Source: Stomatohabitans albus
Lineage (GTDB): Bacteria; Actinomycetota; Nitriliruptoria; Euzebyales; Euzebyaceae
Assembly: GCF_036336025.1 (NCBI RefSeq)
Contig: NZ_JAYKKE010000001.1
Span: forward strand, 749,790 to 813,789
DNA: 64,000 nt
Direction: 5' to 3'
This document shows positions 32,786-43,133 of the stretch, piece after piece; position 1 is the stretch's first letter; every line of letters begins with the position of its first letter. A program made the translations under genes and the position numbers. The notes below the pieces were generated by a model. It made no database searches. It worked only from the letters and a program-made list of their open reading frames with translations, and was not told the origin of the DNA.

Positions 32786-33002
32786 CTGCTCTACCCTCTG
32801 ATTGTGGTTGAGCGCGAAGCCAATCAACAATTTCGTCTTTGAAGTAGCGAAAGTGGCTACCACCGGGGAGTTTATGGCTTGGGATCTTCCCTTCCCGTGA
32901 TAGTTTGCGCACATAATCAAGGCTCATATGGAGCATTTCAGCAACCTGCTGAGCAGTCATAATGTCGGGGAAGTCTTGAAGTTGCCGCATCTCTTCAGTC
33001 AT
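32757..33002 (-). CDS. Excisionase-fold (BldC-like) DNA-binding protein
   Basis: 81 aa. MerR/excisionase winged helix: MTAQQVAEMLHMSLDYVRKLSREGKIPSHKLPGGSHFRYFKDEIVDWL split over residues 15-62, followed by a basic, Ala-rich tail. The type is common in actinobacteria (BldC and relatives), where it acts as a small transcription regulator. Convergent with the Sm-repeat protein gene and overlapping it at the 3' end. Confidence 0.88.
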   Translation of the reverse strand: MTEEMRQLQDFPDIMTAQQVAEMLHMSLDYVRKLSREGKIPSHKLPGGSHFRYFKDEIVDWLRAQPQSEGRAAKQSAAKGN

Positions 33003-33066
33003 TACGAATTCTCCTTCGTTGTTTGGTTAGGGTAACACGTTGCGTGTAAAGAAGTGTTAATAAGTG

Positions 33067-33738
33067 TTAAACAGATAACAATTCTGCAAACACTTGTTTA
33101 GTTGCAGACATACCCAAGCGATTTGCTCCTGCTGCAATCATCTTGTTCACGTCATCCAAGGTCCGTACGCCTCCACTTGCCTTGACGCCGAGATGGGGGC
33201 CGACAACATCACGCATGCGTTGAACTGATGCTGCATCAGCTCCCCCAGAGCTATGAAAGCCTGTGGATGTTTTGACAAAATCTGCGCCTAAGTCAACGGA
33301 TAGCTGTGCTGCTTTCGCCGTAAGGTCAAGACCTAGGGCGCGAGATTCCAAAATGACTTTCAAAACCTTTCCTTCACACGCCTCACGGACTGCTGAAATT
33401 GCATTCCTGGCACTATCCCAGTCACCACCTAGTACGGCACCAAACGGTAAAACCATGTCTACTTCATCAGCTCCGTCATCAATCGCTTGCGCTGTTTCGC
33501 TGATCAACCCACGAATATTCATCGCGCCTAGTGGGAATCCCACAACCGTACAGGTAAGCACAGGAGAGTCCACCAATGCATTTGCGACAACGGAGACCCA
33601 CATTGAGTTCACGCAAACACTCTTTGTTGCCATATCAACAGCTTCTTGGCAAGTAGTTTCGATATCTGCGCGCGTTGCTTCGGGCTTTAACAACGTGTGG
33701 TCCACCATCGCGGCAAATTCACCAGGGGAGAGTGCCAT
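33067..33738 (-). CDS. deoC: Deoxyribose-phosphate aldolase
   Basis: Splits 2-deoxyribose-5-phosphate into glyceraldehyde-3-phosphate and acetaldehyde. 223 aa from ATG 33738 (GGAGG six bases upstream); the longer frame to 33771 has no support. TIM-barrel motifs: VDHTLLKPEAT (about 13-23), KVILES, GADFVKTSTGF (Schiff-base Lys) and GVKASGGVRT (second Lys). Stands alone; no other deo genes are near. Confidence 0.95.
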   Translation of the reverse strand: MALSPGEFAAMVDHTLLKPEATRADIETTCQEAVDMATKSVCVNSMWVSVVANALVDSPVLTCTVVGFPLGAMNIRGLISETAQAIDDGADEVDMVLPFGAVLGGDWDSARNAISAVREACEGKVLKVILESRALGLDLTAKAAQLSVDLGADFVKTSTGFHSSGGADAASVQRMRDVVGPHLGVKASGGVRTLDDVNKMIAAGANRLGMSATKQVFAELLSV

Positions 33739-33865
33739 ATGTCCTCCAAAAACTCTTGAGCGGAAAATCACGCAGTGTATGTAGCGTCCGACTGTACGTG
33801 TCGGATTCGTTCTAGCCGCACCCTCCTTCGTACCTTCGGTCTAGGAAAAACTTAGGGAGGTCTGT

Positions 33866-34843
33866 GTGGAAGCTGGTACGCCTGGTGACATTATTCGCAT
33901 TGCTTGTGTTCCAACCGAACGAGATTGGGCTGTAACAATTCAAGCATCTAGCTACCGCTGGCAAACCCTCACATTCGGGCCAGCAAGTCTAGACCTGAAT
34001 GTCTTGGAGCAGGCAGAAGTTGTGCTCTTTGATCACACTGCCCCTCAAGCGGTGCTTGATGGGCTCGCATCGACCGGCGTTATTGGTATTCAAATGGTCG
34101 AACCTGGTGATCAGCTATTGTCAATGGCGTATTTTCATTTGCCCAGCACGATCGCCCCATCGGTGTTAAACGATCGGATTAGGGCGGCATATGAAAGCCA
34201 GCATCACCGTCGTCGAACAATCGGACTGATTGGTGCGGTTGGTGGTTGTGGCCTCACTGAAATGGCGGTCTCTATGGGGTGGCGGTGGGCCAGTAAACAA
34301 TTGCCAACCTTGTTGGTTGATGCATCAACCACTCCTGGTGATATGGGGGTGCGCCTAGGGTTGGATGTACAAGCGGTTATGCCGCATTCGATTGCGCGGG
34401 TTGATCCGAAGTCATTGCTGTGGCTACACACCATGGGAGCTCAGGATCAGGACGTCGATGATGTTGCTCAGATGCTCCCAGACAGGTTGCTCCGTCGGAT
34501 CATTATTGACATGGGAACGAGGCCACTTCCTGGGGTGATGGCCCGACTTGACGACCTGATCATTGTGACGAGGCCAACACCTGGAGGCCTACAGCGAAGT
34601 TTGTCGTGGGCACGGCAGTATCCCGGTGCCATCGTTGCGATCAACGGTGAAGCGCCTGGCCCAGGTGCTATTGCGATAACCATGTTGGCCCATGAATTGC
34701 CTGGGCAAGTGCATCGGTTGCCTGGCGTTTCTGATGCCTTGACAACGGCTTGGATAGGGCATGTGATTACTGATCCGGAGTGGAGTCGTGCAATAGAGAA
34801 TCTGCTACCACCACTACCAAGTTTGATTTGGTCGGCAGCGTAA
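33866..34843 (+). CDS. CpaE/SsD-like ParA-family protein with altered P-loop
   Basis: 325 aa, GTG start with AGGGAGG five bases upstream. N-terminal receiver-like part, then a ParA/MinD-like domain: GLIGAVGGCGLTEMA (about 120-134) in place of the deviant Walker A KGGxGKT, LLVDASTTPGDMGVRLGL (switch I/II), and IIIDMGTRPLP. The catalytic Lys and the Thr are replaced (Leu, Glu), so ATP binding is doubtful. Family members usually lie next to tad/flp pilus genes; none is seen here, so it is an orphan. Confidence 0.72.
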   Translation: MEAGTPGDIIRIACVPTERDWAVTIQASSYRWQTLTFGPASLDLNVLEQAEVVLFDHTAPQAVLDGLASTGVIGIQMVEPGDQLLSMAYFHLPSTIAPSVLNDRIRAAYESQHHRRRTIGLIGAVGGCGLTEMAVSMGWRWASKQLPTLLVDASTTPGDMGVRLGLDVQAVMPHSIARVDPKSLLWLHTMGAQDQDVDDVAQMLPDRLLRRIIIDMGTRPLPGVMARLDDLIIVTRPTPGGLQRSLSWARQYPGAIVAINGEAPGPGAIAITMLAHELPGQVHRLPGVSDALTTAWIGHVITDPEWSRAIENLLPPLPSLIWSAA

Positions 34844-34938
34844 TGTTTCTGTTGATATTACGGGGTATCTGAGATAGGTGGGGGAAAATCCATAAGTAAG
34901 TGTGAGCATTAAGTGCATTAGTAGATAAGGTAGGACGC

Positions 34939-37569
34939 ATGAACATTGAGCGTCACACTATCAAATCCAAGGAAGCTATTCAGGCGGCTGTCTCGGATGC
35001 CACGCGGCGCGGCAACCCCGAAGTCCAGCCAGCACACCTGTTGCTTAGCCTGGTTGACCAACAAGAAGGCGTTGTGCCAACGGTTCTCGCCAAATTAGGC
35101 GTAGCCACCGACCAAGTTCGCCGCATAGCAAACGACGTTATTGACACCTATCCGGCAGTCCAAGGGGGATCTAACCCTAACCTTGGTCGTGCCTTTATTT
35201 CGGCTATTGAACTAGCTGAACAACTCGGACGTGACCGTGGCGATGAATATACGAGTTCAGAGATGGTCTTTTTGGCTATTGTCGAAGGTAAGGACCGGAG
35301 TGCAAAATTACTCGGTGAGGCGGGTGTAACAAGCGAAAACGTTCGTGCGGCCATTGATGCGATTCGTGGTAGCCGAACGGTCGACTCCTCTACCGCCGAA
35401 TCAACCTATGAAGCCTTAGAAAAATACTCAGTTGACCTCACCGCCATTGCCGCTGAAGGCAAATTAGATCCCGTCATTGGACGTGATGAAGAAATCCGTC
35501 GCGTCATTCAGGTGCTCAGCCGACGGACAAAGAATAATCCAGTCCTTATTGGGGAACCTGGTGTCGGTAAGTCAGCCATTGTTGAAGGGCTGGCCCAACG
35601 TATTGTTGCCGGTGACGTTCCTGAGGGGCTTAAACATAAGCGGCTAGTAAGCCTGGATTTGGCCGCGATGGTCGCTGGGGCAAAATATCGTGGTGAGTTT
35701 GAAGAACGGCTGAAGTCTGTTCTTGAGGACATTGAATCCTCAGAGGGTGAGATCATCAGTTTTATCGATGAGATTCACACAATCGTGGGTGCCGGTAAGG
35801 GCGAAGGCAGCATGGATGCCGGCAATATGCTCAAGCCGCTACTGGCTCGTGGTCGTCTTCGTATGATCGGTGCGACAACAACAAGTGAATACCGTGAGAT
35901 TGAGAAGGACAAAGCACTCGAACGTCGGTTTGCGCCAGTTACGGTTCCCGAACCGACCATCCCAGAAGCAATCGCCATTTTGCGCGGGTTGAAGGAACGG
36001 TATCAGGTACACCACGGGGTACGGATTACCGACGATGCCATTATTGCGGCGGTTCGTTTATCTGATCGCTACCTCACCGATCGGTTATTGCCGGATAAGG
36101 CCATTGATTTAATTGATGAGGCTACAAGTCGGCTGCGTATTGAGATTGATTCCCTTCCCTCAGAAATCGACACGTTGATGCGTCGATTGCGGCAATTAGA
36201 TATCGAGTCTGCCGCCCTAGAGGGTGATCAAACTGCTGACGACCGCCGAGCTGAGATTGAAACTGAACGTGCCAGCCTTGAGGACGAACTCGCACCGTTA
36301 CAGGACCGTTGGGAACAAGAAAAGCTTGGCATTGAACGCCAGCGTGGATTGATGGAAGCCCTTGAGGGTGCGCGCGAGGAACTTGAACGCGCCAAGCGCG
36401 ATGGTGACTTCGCGAAGGCCGGTGAACTCGAATACGGGCGTATTCCCGAACTTGAACGCGATGTGGCCTCGGCCAAGGACGAGCTTCAATCCTTACAGGG
36501 TGAAGGGGCGTTACTTCGTGAAGAAGTTCGTGCAGATGACATCGCTGAAACCATCAGTCGATGGACAGGTATCCCAGCAAGCCGAATGTTAGAGAGTGAA
36601 CGTGAACGGCTATTGCACTTAGAAGCGTTGCTTGGTGAACGTGTCATTGGTCAGCCAGACGCTGTGCAGGCGGTGTCAGATGCGGTTCGTCGTTCACGGG
36701 CTGGGCTGAGTGACCCAAATCGGCCGCAAGGGTCCTTCCTCTTCTTGGGGCCAACTGGTGTAGGGAAAACAGAGTTAGCCCGCGCACTCGCTGAGTTCCT
36801 CTTTGACGATGAACGAGCGATGGTGCGCCTTGACATGGGTGAGTTTGGCGAAAAGCATGCGGTTTCGCGCCTCTTTGGGGCACCTCCTGGTTATGTGGGC
36901 TACGAAGAGGGCGGTCAGTTGACTGAACCGGTTCGCCGTCGTCCCTACACGGTTGTGCTGTTGGACGAAGTTGAGAAAGCCCACCCCGAGGTCTTTAATG
37001 CGCTCTTGCAGGTGCTTGATGATGGGCGCTTAACGGATGGGCAAGGCAGGACCGTTGATTTCAGAAATACGGTTGTCATTATGACTTCGAACTTGGGTAG
37101 CCAGTTGATTCTGGATGCTGAAGATCCGCAGACAATCCGTGACCAGGTGATGGGGCAAGTCGGCACACATTTCCGTCCGGAGTTCATTAATCGGCTCGAT
37201 GAGATCCTTATCTTTAATCGTCTCGGCCGTGACTCCATCCGTGAAATTGTGGATGTGCAGGTCAAACGTATCGCGATGCGATTTGCGGATTTAGATATGT
37301 TCCTCGAAGTAAATGATGATGCACGTACTTGGTTAGCTGAACGTGGGTATGACCCAGCATTTGGTGCCCGCCCGTTGAAGCGAGTCCTCCGTAAAGAACT
37401 CGAAGATCGTGCTGCCAAACTTTTGCTTGGTGGCCAGGCACAGCCAGGGTCCACCATTCATGTTGGGGTGCGCAATGGTGAGCTATTTGTTTCTGTTGGT
37501 GAGGTGAGTGAGGACTACCAGGCACCGGATGAAGATGTCGTTGATGGTGAGGTTATTGACGAGATCTAG
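34939..37569 (+). CDS. clpB: ATP-dependent chaperone ClpB
   Basis: 876 aa disaggregase. N-domain repeats (residues 1-145), AAA-1 with Walker A GEPGVGKS and Walker [10 protein letters not shown], coiled-coil middle domain (about 400-530, rich in Glu/Arg), AAA-2 with [24 protein letters not shown] and the sensor phrase [12 protein letters not shown] 34939 follows GGTAGGAC. No HAIR-type HspR site was seen in the 95 bases upstream. The C-terminal tail is acidic. A strong terminator follows. Confidence 0.97.
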   Translation: MNIERHTIKSKEAIQAAVSDATRRGNPEVQPAHLLLSLVDQQEGVVPTVLAKLGVATDQVRRIANDVIDTYPAVQGGSNPNLGRAFISAIELAEQLGRDRGDEYTSSEMVFLAIVEGKDRSAKLLGEAGVTSENVRAAIDAIRGSRTVDSSTAESTYEALEKYSVDLTAIAAEGKLDPVIGRDEEIRRVIQVLSRRTKNNPVLIGEPGVGKSAIVEGLAQRIVAGDVPEGLKHKRLVSLDLAAMVAGAKYRGEFEERLKSVLEDIESSEGEIISFIDEIHTIVGAGKGEGSMDAGNMLKPLLARGRLRMIGATTTSEYREIEKDKALERRFAPVTVPEPTIPEAIAILRGLKERYQVHHGVRITDDAIIAAVRLSDRYLTDRLLPDKAIDLIDEATSRLRIEIDSLPSEIDTLMRRLRQLDIESAALEGDQTADDRRAEIETERASLEDELAPLQDRWEQEKLGIERQRGLMEALEGAREELERAKRDGDFAKAGELEYGRIPELERDVASAKDELQSLQGEGALLREEVRADDIAETISRWTGIPASRMLESERERLLHLEALLGERVIGQPDAVQAVSDAVRRSRAGLSDPNRPQGSFLFLGPTGVGKTELARALAEFLFDDERAMVRLDMGEFGEKHAVSRLFGAPPGYVGYEEGGQLTEPVRRRPYTVVLLDEVEKAHPEVFNALLQVLDDGRLTDGQGRTVDFRNTVVIMTSNLGSQLILDAEDPQTIRDQVMGQVGTHFRPEFINRLDEILIFNRLGRDSIREIVDVQVKRIAMRFADLDMFLEVNDDARTWLAERGYDPAFGARPLKRVLRKELEDRAAKLLLGGQAQPGSTIHVGVRNGELFVSVGEVSEDYQAPDEDVVDGEVIDEI

Positions 37570-37584
37570 GGACGTGTAGCGATT

Positions 37585-37614
37585 GGCCGGGTGAGGGGTA
37601 TCCCCCACCCGGCC
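37585..37614 (+). terminator. clpB terminator hairpin
   Basis: GGCCGGGTG (37585-37593) pairs with CACCCGGCC (37606-37614), and GGGG/CCCC inside continue the stem after one unpaired A. No T-run beyond ACATTGT. Confidence 0.6.
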
Positions 37615-37652
37615 ACATTGTATTGACTATGGGTGTATGTATAAATGTACGT

Positions 37653-38348
37653 ATGCCTAATAAGACCATTTACATTGCTGATGCCGACCTTCCGATTGCT
37701 GATCGCGCCGCTGAACTTGCTGGTGGACTCAGCCCTGCTGTTATTGAAGCCCTCCGTTTATATGTTGAAACTGCCGAGCGTCGACAGGAAGGCTTTGAAG
37801 AAATACGAGTCGATACACGTGTTGAAGGCAAGCCTTCGGCAAAGGTATTTAGTGGGCGCCACTTGGCTCGTGTCATCGAAAGCTATGACGGACATAGCCT
37901 GCGATGGACCACCTACATCACACCGAAAGACCGTATTGTGGTCGTTGCTCGAGATGAACCCGACATTGTTGGTGTTGCCAAGGGTGCAGTTGAACATACC
38001 GCCGATAACGTGACACGGTTGGCTCGTGATGTTGAGACGGGTTTGCGTGCCACCTTTGAAGGGCAAACGGATGTAGCCAAAGAACATTGGCGCGTGAGTG
38101 CTGCCAAGTGGGTGGGGCGTGGTTGGGATGATGCCACCTCGCTTATCGACCCACGTACCTGGGATGCGCAACGGTGGCGTGCCTCAGAAAATATGCACAT
38201 CTTTGATTCTGTCGGGGAATTACGAGATGCGGTCATGGCTCGACGTGAGTTCGCAGTGGGGAGTGAGAGCCGCTACATTCCGATGCGCCTCATCGATGCA
38301 ACCCAAGATGCCTTAGGTGAAGAGCATATTGAGATTATGGATATTTGA
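37653..38348 (+). CDS. EXLDI-type actinobacterial protein
   Basis: About 231 aa from ATG 37653 (the frame is open further up). N-terminus NKTIYIADADLPIADRAAELAGGLSPAVIEALRLYVE looks like a ribbon-helix-helix-like segment (residues 3-40). The middle is mixed. The protein ends HIEIMDI, close to the C-terminal E-x-L-D-I that defines the EXLDI family. I recall this family as restricted to actinobacteria with unknown function. The 30 bases before the ATG share GTATAAATGTA with the ABC operon promoter at 22761-22771. Confidence 0.65.
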   Translation: MPNKTIYIADADLPIADRAAELAGGLSPAVIEALRLYVETAERRQEGFEEIRVDTRVEGKPSAKVFSGRHLARVIESYDGHSLRWTTYITPKDRIVVVARDEPDIVGVAKGAVEHTADNVTRLARDVETGLRATFEGQTDVAKEHWRVSAAKWVGRGWDDATSLIDPRTWDAQRWRASENMHIFDSVGELRDAVMARREFAVGSESRYIPMRLIDATQDALGEEHIEIMDI

Positions 38349-38388
38349 TTATCGTCTGCCTGGTAACGGCCTGGGTGGTGGGTGAATG

Positions 38389-38420
38389 ATAACGGCTTGT
38401 CTCAATCGACAGGCCGTTAT
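38389..38420 (+). terminator. Terminator after the EXLDI gene
   Basis: ATAACGGCTTGTC (38389-38401) pairs with GACAGGCCGTTAT (38408-38420), 13 bp with one GU pair, followed by TCTATGG. Confidence 0.65.
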
Positions 38421-38589
38421 TCTATGGTCAGAATATGTAGGTTGGAATAGATTGTATTGAGTTGGATAACATTGGTTCTGGGAGGGTTCTCGGGTCGGAA
38501 CAGGATGTACCGCGGCGCCTATCAACGTGACTATTGCAACGTTTTCGTCTACGTTTTGCCTACAACTCAATCTCCTGAAAGGGCACGCT

Positions 38590-40227
38590 ATGGCAGCTTT
38601 GGACCCCACATCAACCTCCGCTTGGAATAGCCTTGATGATCTTGCGCATAAGGTCGGTGATACCTCGCTGCGAGACCTCTTTGCTGAAGATACCCAACGG
38701 GCGGAGAAACTAACCGTTTCTGCTGGGGATTTAACCGTCGACTTCTCCAAGAACAGAGTGACCGATGCGGTTCTAGATGCCCTGATCAAACTGGCTGAAG
38801 AAACAGGCGTCCAGAAGAAAATCGATGCCATGTTCGCCGGGGAACATATCAACAACACGGAAGATCGTGCGGTTGGGCACGTGGCGTTGCGGATGGCCAA
38901 CGAGCAGTCGTTTGTTGTTGACGGTGAAAATATGGTGCCAGCTATCCATGCCGTCATGGAACGGGCACGAGCATTTGCCGAACAAGTTCGCTCTGGCACC
39001 TGGAAAGGCCACACCGGAAAAGCCATTACTGATGTGGTCAATATCGGAATCGGGGGGTCAGACCTGGGGCCGGCGATGGCCTACCGTGCATTGGCACCTT
39101 TCCACGATGGTCCGAGGGTGCACTTCGTTTCCAATGTGGATGGTGCCGATTTGGGCCGGGTGGTTGCGAACTTAAATGCCGAGCAAACCCTCTTTATCGT
39201 TGCGTCAAAGAGCTTTACAACGATTGAGACACTTACTAATGCAGAGAGTGCTCGTGAATGGTTGTTGCGTGAACTTCAGGCTGATACTTCGGCTGTCGCC
39301 AAACATTTTGTTGCCCTGTCCACAAATGCCCAGGCAGTTGGAGAGTTTGGGATTGACACTGAGAATATGTTTGGGTTCTGGGATTGGGTTGGCGGTCGGT
39401 ACAGCGTGCCTAGTGTGATCGGATTAAGCGTCATGCTTGGCGTCGGGCCAACTCACTTCACGGCGTTTCTTGATGGGTTTGCCAAGATTGATGACCATTT
39501 ACGTACTGCACCAGCCCGCGATAATGCCCCACTCCTTATGGCGCTCATTGGGGTGTGGTACCGCAATTTCTTGGACTTCCCAGCTGTCGCCGTATTGCCC
39601 TACAACAATGATCTCGCTCGCTTTCCTGCGTATCTGCAACAACTGGATATGGAAAGCAACGGTAAACGGGTACGCACGGATGGGGTGCCGGTCACCTACG
39701 AAACTGGCCCTATCGTCTTTGGGGAACCTGGCACCAATGGGCAACATGCCTTCTACCAGCTCATTCACCAAGGTACGACCACTATTCCGTGTGAGTTTAT
39801 TGGGTTCTTCAACGCGATAGACACCCTTGCGGAAGAACGGGCATGGGTACATAACGACCAACTTTTTGCCAATATGATCGCCCAAGCTGAAGCGCTTGCT
39901 TTTGGTGAAACCGCCGACGAAGTACGTGCCGCAGGTGTAGAAGAGGCGTTAGTTGAGGCCCGCACATTCCCTGGCAACACGCCCTCAACCCTGATTGTTG
40001 CTGATGCTTTAACGCCAAGTGTTTTGGGTCAGCTTATTGCCTTATATGAACACAAAGTGCTTATTCAAGGTGCCATTTGGCAGATCAATAGTTTTGACCA
40101 GTGGGGTGTCCAACTAGGGAAGGTGCTGGCTAAGGTCATTGAACCCGAATTAGCTGGTGGTGAAACCGGCACGCATGATGCAAGTACAACAGCGATGATT
40201 GCCGCCTATCGTGCTAAGCGAGGATAG
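38590..40227 (+). CDS. pgi: Glucose-6-phosphate isomerase
   Basis: Interconverts glucose-6-P and fructose-6-P. 545 aa from ATG 38590, with GAAAGG upstream; the extra 21 codons to 38527 do not match the family. Signature phrases: [19 protein letters not shown] (about 152-170), [51 protein letters not shown] split around residues 328-360, and [10 protein letters not shown] near the end. A terminator follows. Confidence 0.97.
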   Translation: MAALDPTSTSAWNSLDDLAHKVGDTSLRDLFAEDTQRAEKLTVSAGDLTVDFSKNRVTDAVLDALIKLAEETGVQKKIDAMFAGEHINNTEDRAVGHVALRMANEQSFVVDGENMVPAIHAVMERARAFAEQVRSGTWKGHTGKAITDVVNIGIGGSDLGPAMAYRALAPFHDGPRVHFVSNVDGADLGRVVANLNAEQTLFIVASKSFTTIETLTNAESAREWLLRELQADTSAVAKHFVALSTNAQAVGEFGIDTENMFGFWDWVGGRYSVPSVIGLSVMLGVGPTHFTAFLDGFAKIDDHLRTAPARDNAPLLMALIGVWYRNFLDFPAVAVLPYNNDLARFPAYLQQLDMESNGKRVRTDGVPVTYETGPIVFGEPGTNGQHAFYQLIHQGTTTIPCEFIGFFNAIDTLAEERAWVHNDQLFANMIAQAEALAFGETADEVRAAGVEEALVEARTFPGNTPSTLIVADALTPSVLGQLIALYEHKVLIQGAIWQINSFDQWGVQLGKVLAKVIEPELAGGETGTHDASTTAMIAAYRAKRG

Positions 40228-40256
40228 CGGAAGGCACAACATCACCTGATACAACG

Positions 40257-40288
40257 AACGGGACCTACTAACAGGGTCTCGTTTTATA
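40257..40288 (+). terminator. pgi terminator
   Basis: AACGGGACC (40257-40265) pairs with GGTCTCGTT (40275-40283), one GU pair, followed by TTTAT. Lies between the convergent ends of pgi and the LppM-like gene and may serve both. Confidence 0.65.
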
Positions 40289-40308
40289 GGTCCAGCAATA
40301 CGTGAGGG

Positions 40309-41016
40309 TTACGGCTTTGCACCCAATTTGGTCCATACAAACCAGCCAGCTCCAATACTGACCACTGCGATACCAATCCAAACCCAAAGTGGGATACCAC
40401 TATCCGTTTGTACGGCGGGTGCCGCCGTCGGTGTGGGTTTAGGTGCGCCAGATGATTGAGCCAATTCAGCTGAATCGTCCGCAACAGCGGTCAATGTAAA
40501 GGCCTCAAGGTTCGCATCACGGGTTGTCCACACCACCCATTCGCCATCCAACTGACCATTGGTTTCTTGGACGCTACCAGGCACGTGTACCCGTAAGCGC
40601 AAATCGGCTTCACTGTTCACCACTTCATCGAAATTCGATGACTCCGCTCCCCACCCCAACTGACGTGGCGATGTGCTAAACGTGATTGTTTCACCTTGAC
40701 GCTCATAGGATAACAACCCCCCGTTGAGCACATTCTCTATCGGCGTATTTGGTGCGATAAGGTGCTGGCCAACCCACTTGCCGTCAGCCCATTGTTCGAA
40801 CCTCGCTTCAGGTCCAAAGCTACTCGCATCAACCTGCTGCTCCTGGGTTTTTGCATCAAGGTCTATCCCCTGTTTCGCGGCCCATTCGGTATCGGCTGCC
40901 GCAATCATGTCAATATCAATTTGACTGCCATCGGGGTGAACCGTCATATCGACATGCTGACGAACGCAGCCGGTGAGCACAAGAACGAAGAGCAAGGGAA
41001 GTAACCGTTGAAACAT
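40309..41016 (-). CDS. LppM-like lipoprotein with C-terminal membrane helix
   Basis: 235 aa. Signal peptide ends in the lipobox VLTGC (Cys17). The middle (HVDMTVHPDGSQIDIDM to FTLTAVADDSAE) matches the LppM/DUF3153 beta domain of actinobacteria, followed by a Thr/Pro/Ala linker and one membrane helix (about 208-228) with a basic end. So it is tied to the membrane at both ends. Divergent from the beta-propeller lipoprotein gene. Confidence 0.82.
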   Translation of the reverse strand: MFQRLLPLLFVLVLTGCVRQHVDMTVHPDGSQIDIDMIAAADTEWAAKQGIDLDAKTQEQQVDASSFGPEARFEQWADGKWVGQHLIAPNTPIENVLNGGLLSYERQGETITFSTSPRQLGWGAESSNFDEVVNSEADLRLRVHVPGSVQETNGQLDGEWVVWTTRDANLEAFTLTAVADDSAELAQSSGAPKPTPTAAPAVQTDSGIPLWVWIGIAVVSIGAGWFVWTKLGAKP

Positions 41017-41084
41017 TGGGCCATAGTAAGGTAAAAGCAGCGTATGGGATGATTCGCCAAGTCATTCTGTCCTATCGTTGGAGT

Positions 41085-43100
41085 ATGAACCGTATTGCTG
41101 CTGCGCTCTTAAGTCTCGTTACACTCACTGCTTGTACTGGCCCAGATCCAATCAATACCACGCTGACCCCACAGCCTTCAGACGAAGGGTCAGCACGATC
41201 TGAACGGTCAGAACCAGCCGTATCTCCCTCATCACCTCGTCTACGCTTGAATGCCATCGACCATGATGTCAAATCACTGACGTACACCAAACCGCAATCA
41301 TGCGATGACTTGCTTGCAACACTCAAAACCCACGGCACTAAAAACGTTACAGCTTACGGCTTTAATGACGGTATTTTTCCTGTCCAAGATATCGGGATCG
41401 GTAAGCCGGCGACTGGTCAGAATGAGCCGTCACGTGGTGATGAGCAAGCAGCCGTTGCAGACTCAGTGGCGGGGAGTGCGCAGGCGGCAGGACCAGACAA
41501 TCATTCCGACACCAATATTCAAGAAGAAGGCGTTGGAGAGTTTACGACGAGCCTGACGAACGGAAAGATTATTGCGACGGTCCGACCCCATGATGGGCTC
41601 TTTTCGCGCTCTGATCGTATTCAACTGATTGACCCAGAAACATTAGAGGACCTAGCCACACTCGATCTTCCCAAAGAGCTTTCAGGCGGTGAGATCAAAC
41701 TTGCGTTTGCGGATTCGTCCACACTTCTCGCTATATCCAACGTGCCGTCTTACGCAGCTTCTCGGGTCGTTCTCGCACGCTTAGATGTGCAGGATCCCAA
41801 ACACCCAACGGTTACCTCTAGCCTTCGACTCAACGGGTATTTATCAGGAGCTCGGCTTATTGATGGGCAGGTCATCATCGCCGCAACAAGCACACCACAC
41901 GGTCTCGCATTTAAAACGCCAGAGGACCAGTCGATACGGAGTGAACGTGAAGCCATTGATCACAACACCAAGGTGATTGAAGACTCGACGATTGACCAGT
42001 GGCTCCCTGATGCTGAAATTGCAGATCAACAAGGGCAACGAGTTCAACAACATGTGGTCGATTGCAATCAAACCTGGCTTGCAGACAGTGATTCGTTGGC
42101 ATTCACGTCCGTTTCAAGTGTCGATACCACAGGTTCAACCTTGACCCTTCATCCTGGAGCAGCCGTAAATGGATATGGTGATCGCATCTATAGCTCATCA
42201 TCTCGTCTGATTTCCTGGCAACAACCATGGAGTAGCCCTCAAGAGTCTGTTGCGCACCTGGTCAGCTTCGATATCAGTACGCCAGATCACATTCGGGTTA
42301 AAGCAACAGGATCGGTCAAAGGGCAGATTGATACAACATGGGCGCTGGATGAGCAAGATGGCATTGTGCGCACCGCGTCCACGTTTGAAGATGGCGGGAA
42401 GCAAGTAAGTCGAGCCACCATATTGCAAGAACAGGGAGATGCCTTAGTTCCCGTTGGGCAGCTTGATAACCTCGGTCGAGACGAAGAAATTAAATCGGTT
42501 CGCTGGTTGACTCCTGAACTAGGTGTTGTCGTGACGTTTAAACAAACTGATCCGGTGTACACGATTGATACCCGTGATCCGAGCTCTCCAAAGGTGGCGG
42601 GGGAACTCAAGATTCCGGGGTATAGTGCCTATCTCCACCCCGTAGGCGACCATCAACTTCTCGGGATTGGCCAACAAGCTGACCCTGAAACTGGCCAAAC
42701 AAAGGGATTTAAATACAGCTTGTTTGATATTCGGGATGTCGCCAACCCCAAGGAGTTAGATGTTCGTGAGTTCAGTGGTGGTAGTTCGAATGCGGAATAC
42801 GATCACCACGGCTTCACCTGGTTTAACGACAAGGGATACACGGTTATTGGTGGATACAACTTGGCTGAGCACGGGCCAGAGGAAACAGCCAAACAATCGT
42901 TACTTGTCTCAGGTATCAAGACAGATGACGGGAAATTAGTTGAGCTTGGTCGTGGTGAGCTACGAACGGAATATGGGTATGAGGGGGCTCAGACGATGGT
43001 TATCGGGGAAAAGCTCTTTGTCGTTAGTCGCACGGTAATTGGTAAGTATGATGCGAATAGTGTTGCTCAGGAACGTCAACGTGAATTAGCACAAAACTAG
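41085..43100 (+). CDS. Beta-propeller lipoprotein
   Basis: About 671 aa from ATG 41085; the frame opens at 41016 and another ATG lies at 41049, and the ribosome binding site is ambiguous. The lipobox TLTAC is near residue 17. After a Ser/Pro linker the rest follows the secreted beta-propeller family of actinobacteria (Beta_propel): DRIQLIDPETLEDLATLDLP, LDVQDPKHPTVTSSLRLNGYLSGARLIDGQVIIA, YTIDTRDPSSPKVAGELKIPGYSAYLHPVGDHQLLGIG, each quoted region being split over several blades. Function unknown; outer face of the membrane. Confidence 0.82.
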   Translation: MNRIAAALLSLVTLTACTGPDPINTTLTPQPSDEGSARSERSEPAVSPSSPRLRLNAIDHDVKSLTYTKPQSCDDLLATLKTHGTKNVTAYGFNDGIFPVQDIGIGKPATGQNEPSRGDEQAAVADSVAGSAQAAGPDNHSDTNIQEEGVGEFTTSLTNGKIIATVRPHDGLFSRSDRIQLIDPETLEDLATLDLPKELSGGEIKLAFADSSTLLAISNVPSYAASRVVLARLDVQDPKHPTVTSSLRLNGYLSGARLIDGQVIIAATSTPHGLAFKTPEDQSIRSEREAIDHNTKVIEDSTIDQWLPDAEIADQQGQRVQQHVVDCNQTWLADSDSLAFTSVSSVDTTGSTLTLHPGAAVNGYGDRIYSSSSRLISWQQPWSSPQESVAHLVSFDISTPDHIRVKATGSVKGQIDTTWALDEQDGIVRTASTFEDGGKQVSRATILQEQGDALVPVGQLDNLGRDEEIKSVRWLTPELGVVVTFKQTDPVYTIDTRDPSSPKVAGELKIPGYSAYLHPVGDHQLLGIGQQADPETGQTKGFKYSLFDIRDVANPKELDVREFSGGSSNAEYDHHGFTWFNDKGYTVIGGYNLAEHGPEETAKQSLLVSGIKTDDGKLVELGRGELRTEYGYEGAQTMVIGEKLFVVSRTVIGKYDANSVAQERQRELAQN

Positions 43101-43133
43101 GTCGGTATTGCGTTGGGGGGCTAAATTGCTGGA

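Noticed and set aside
34844-34938. HspR-binding HAIR element before clpB
   Set aside because: The CTTGAGT-N7-ACTCAAG type sequence is not present; only loose AT-rich repeats such as GCATTAAGTGCATTAG were seen.
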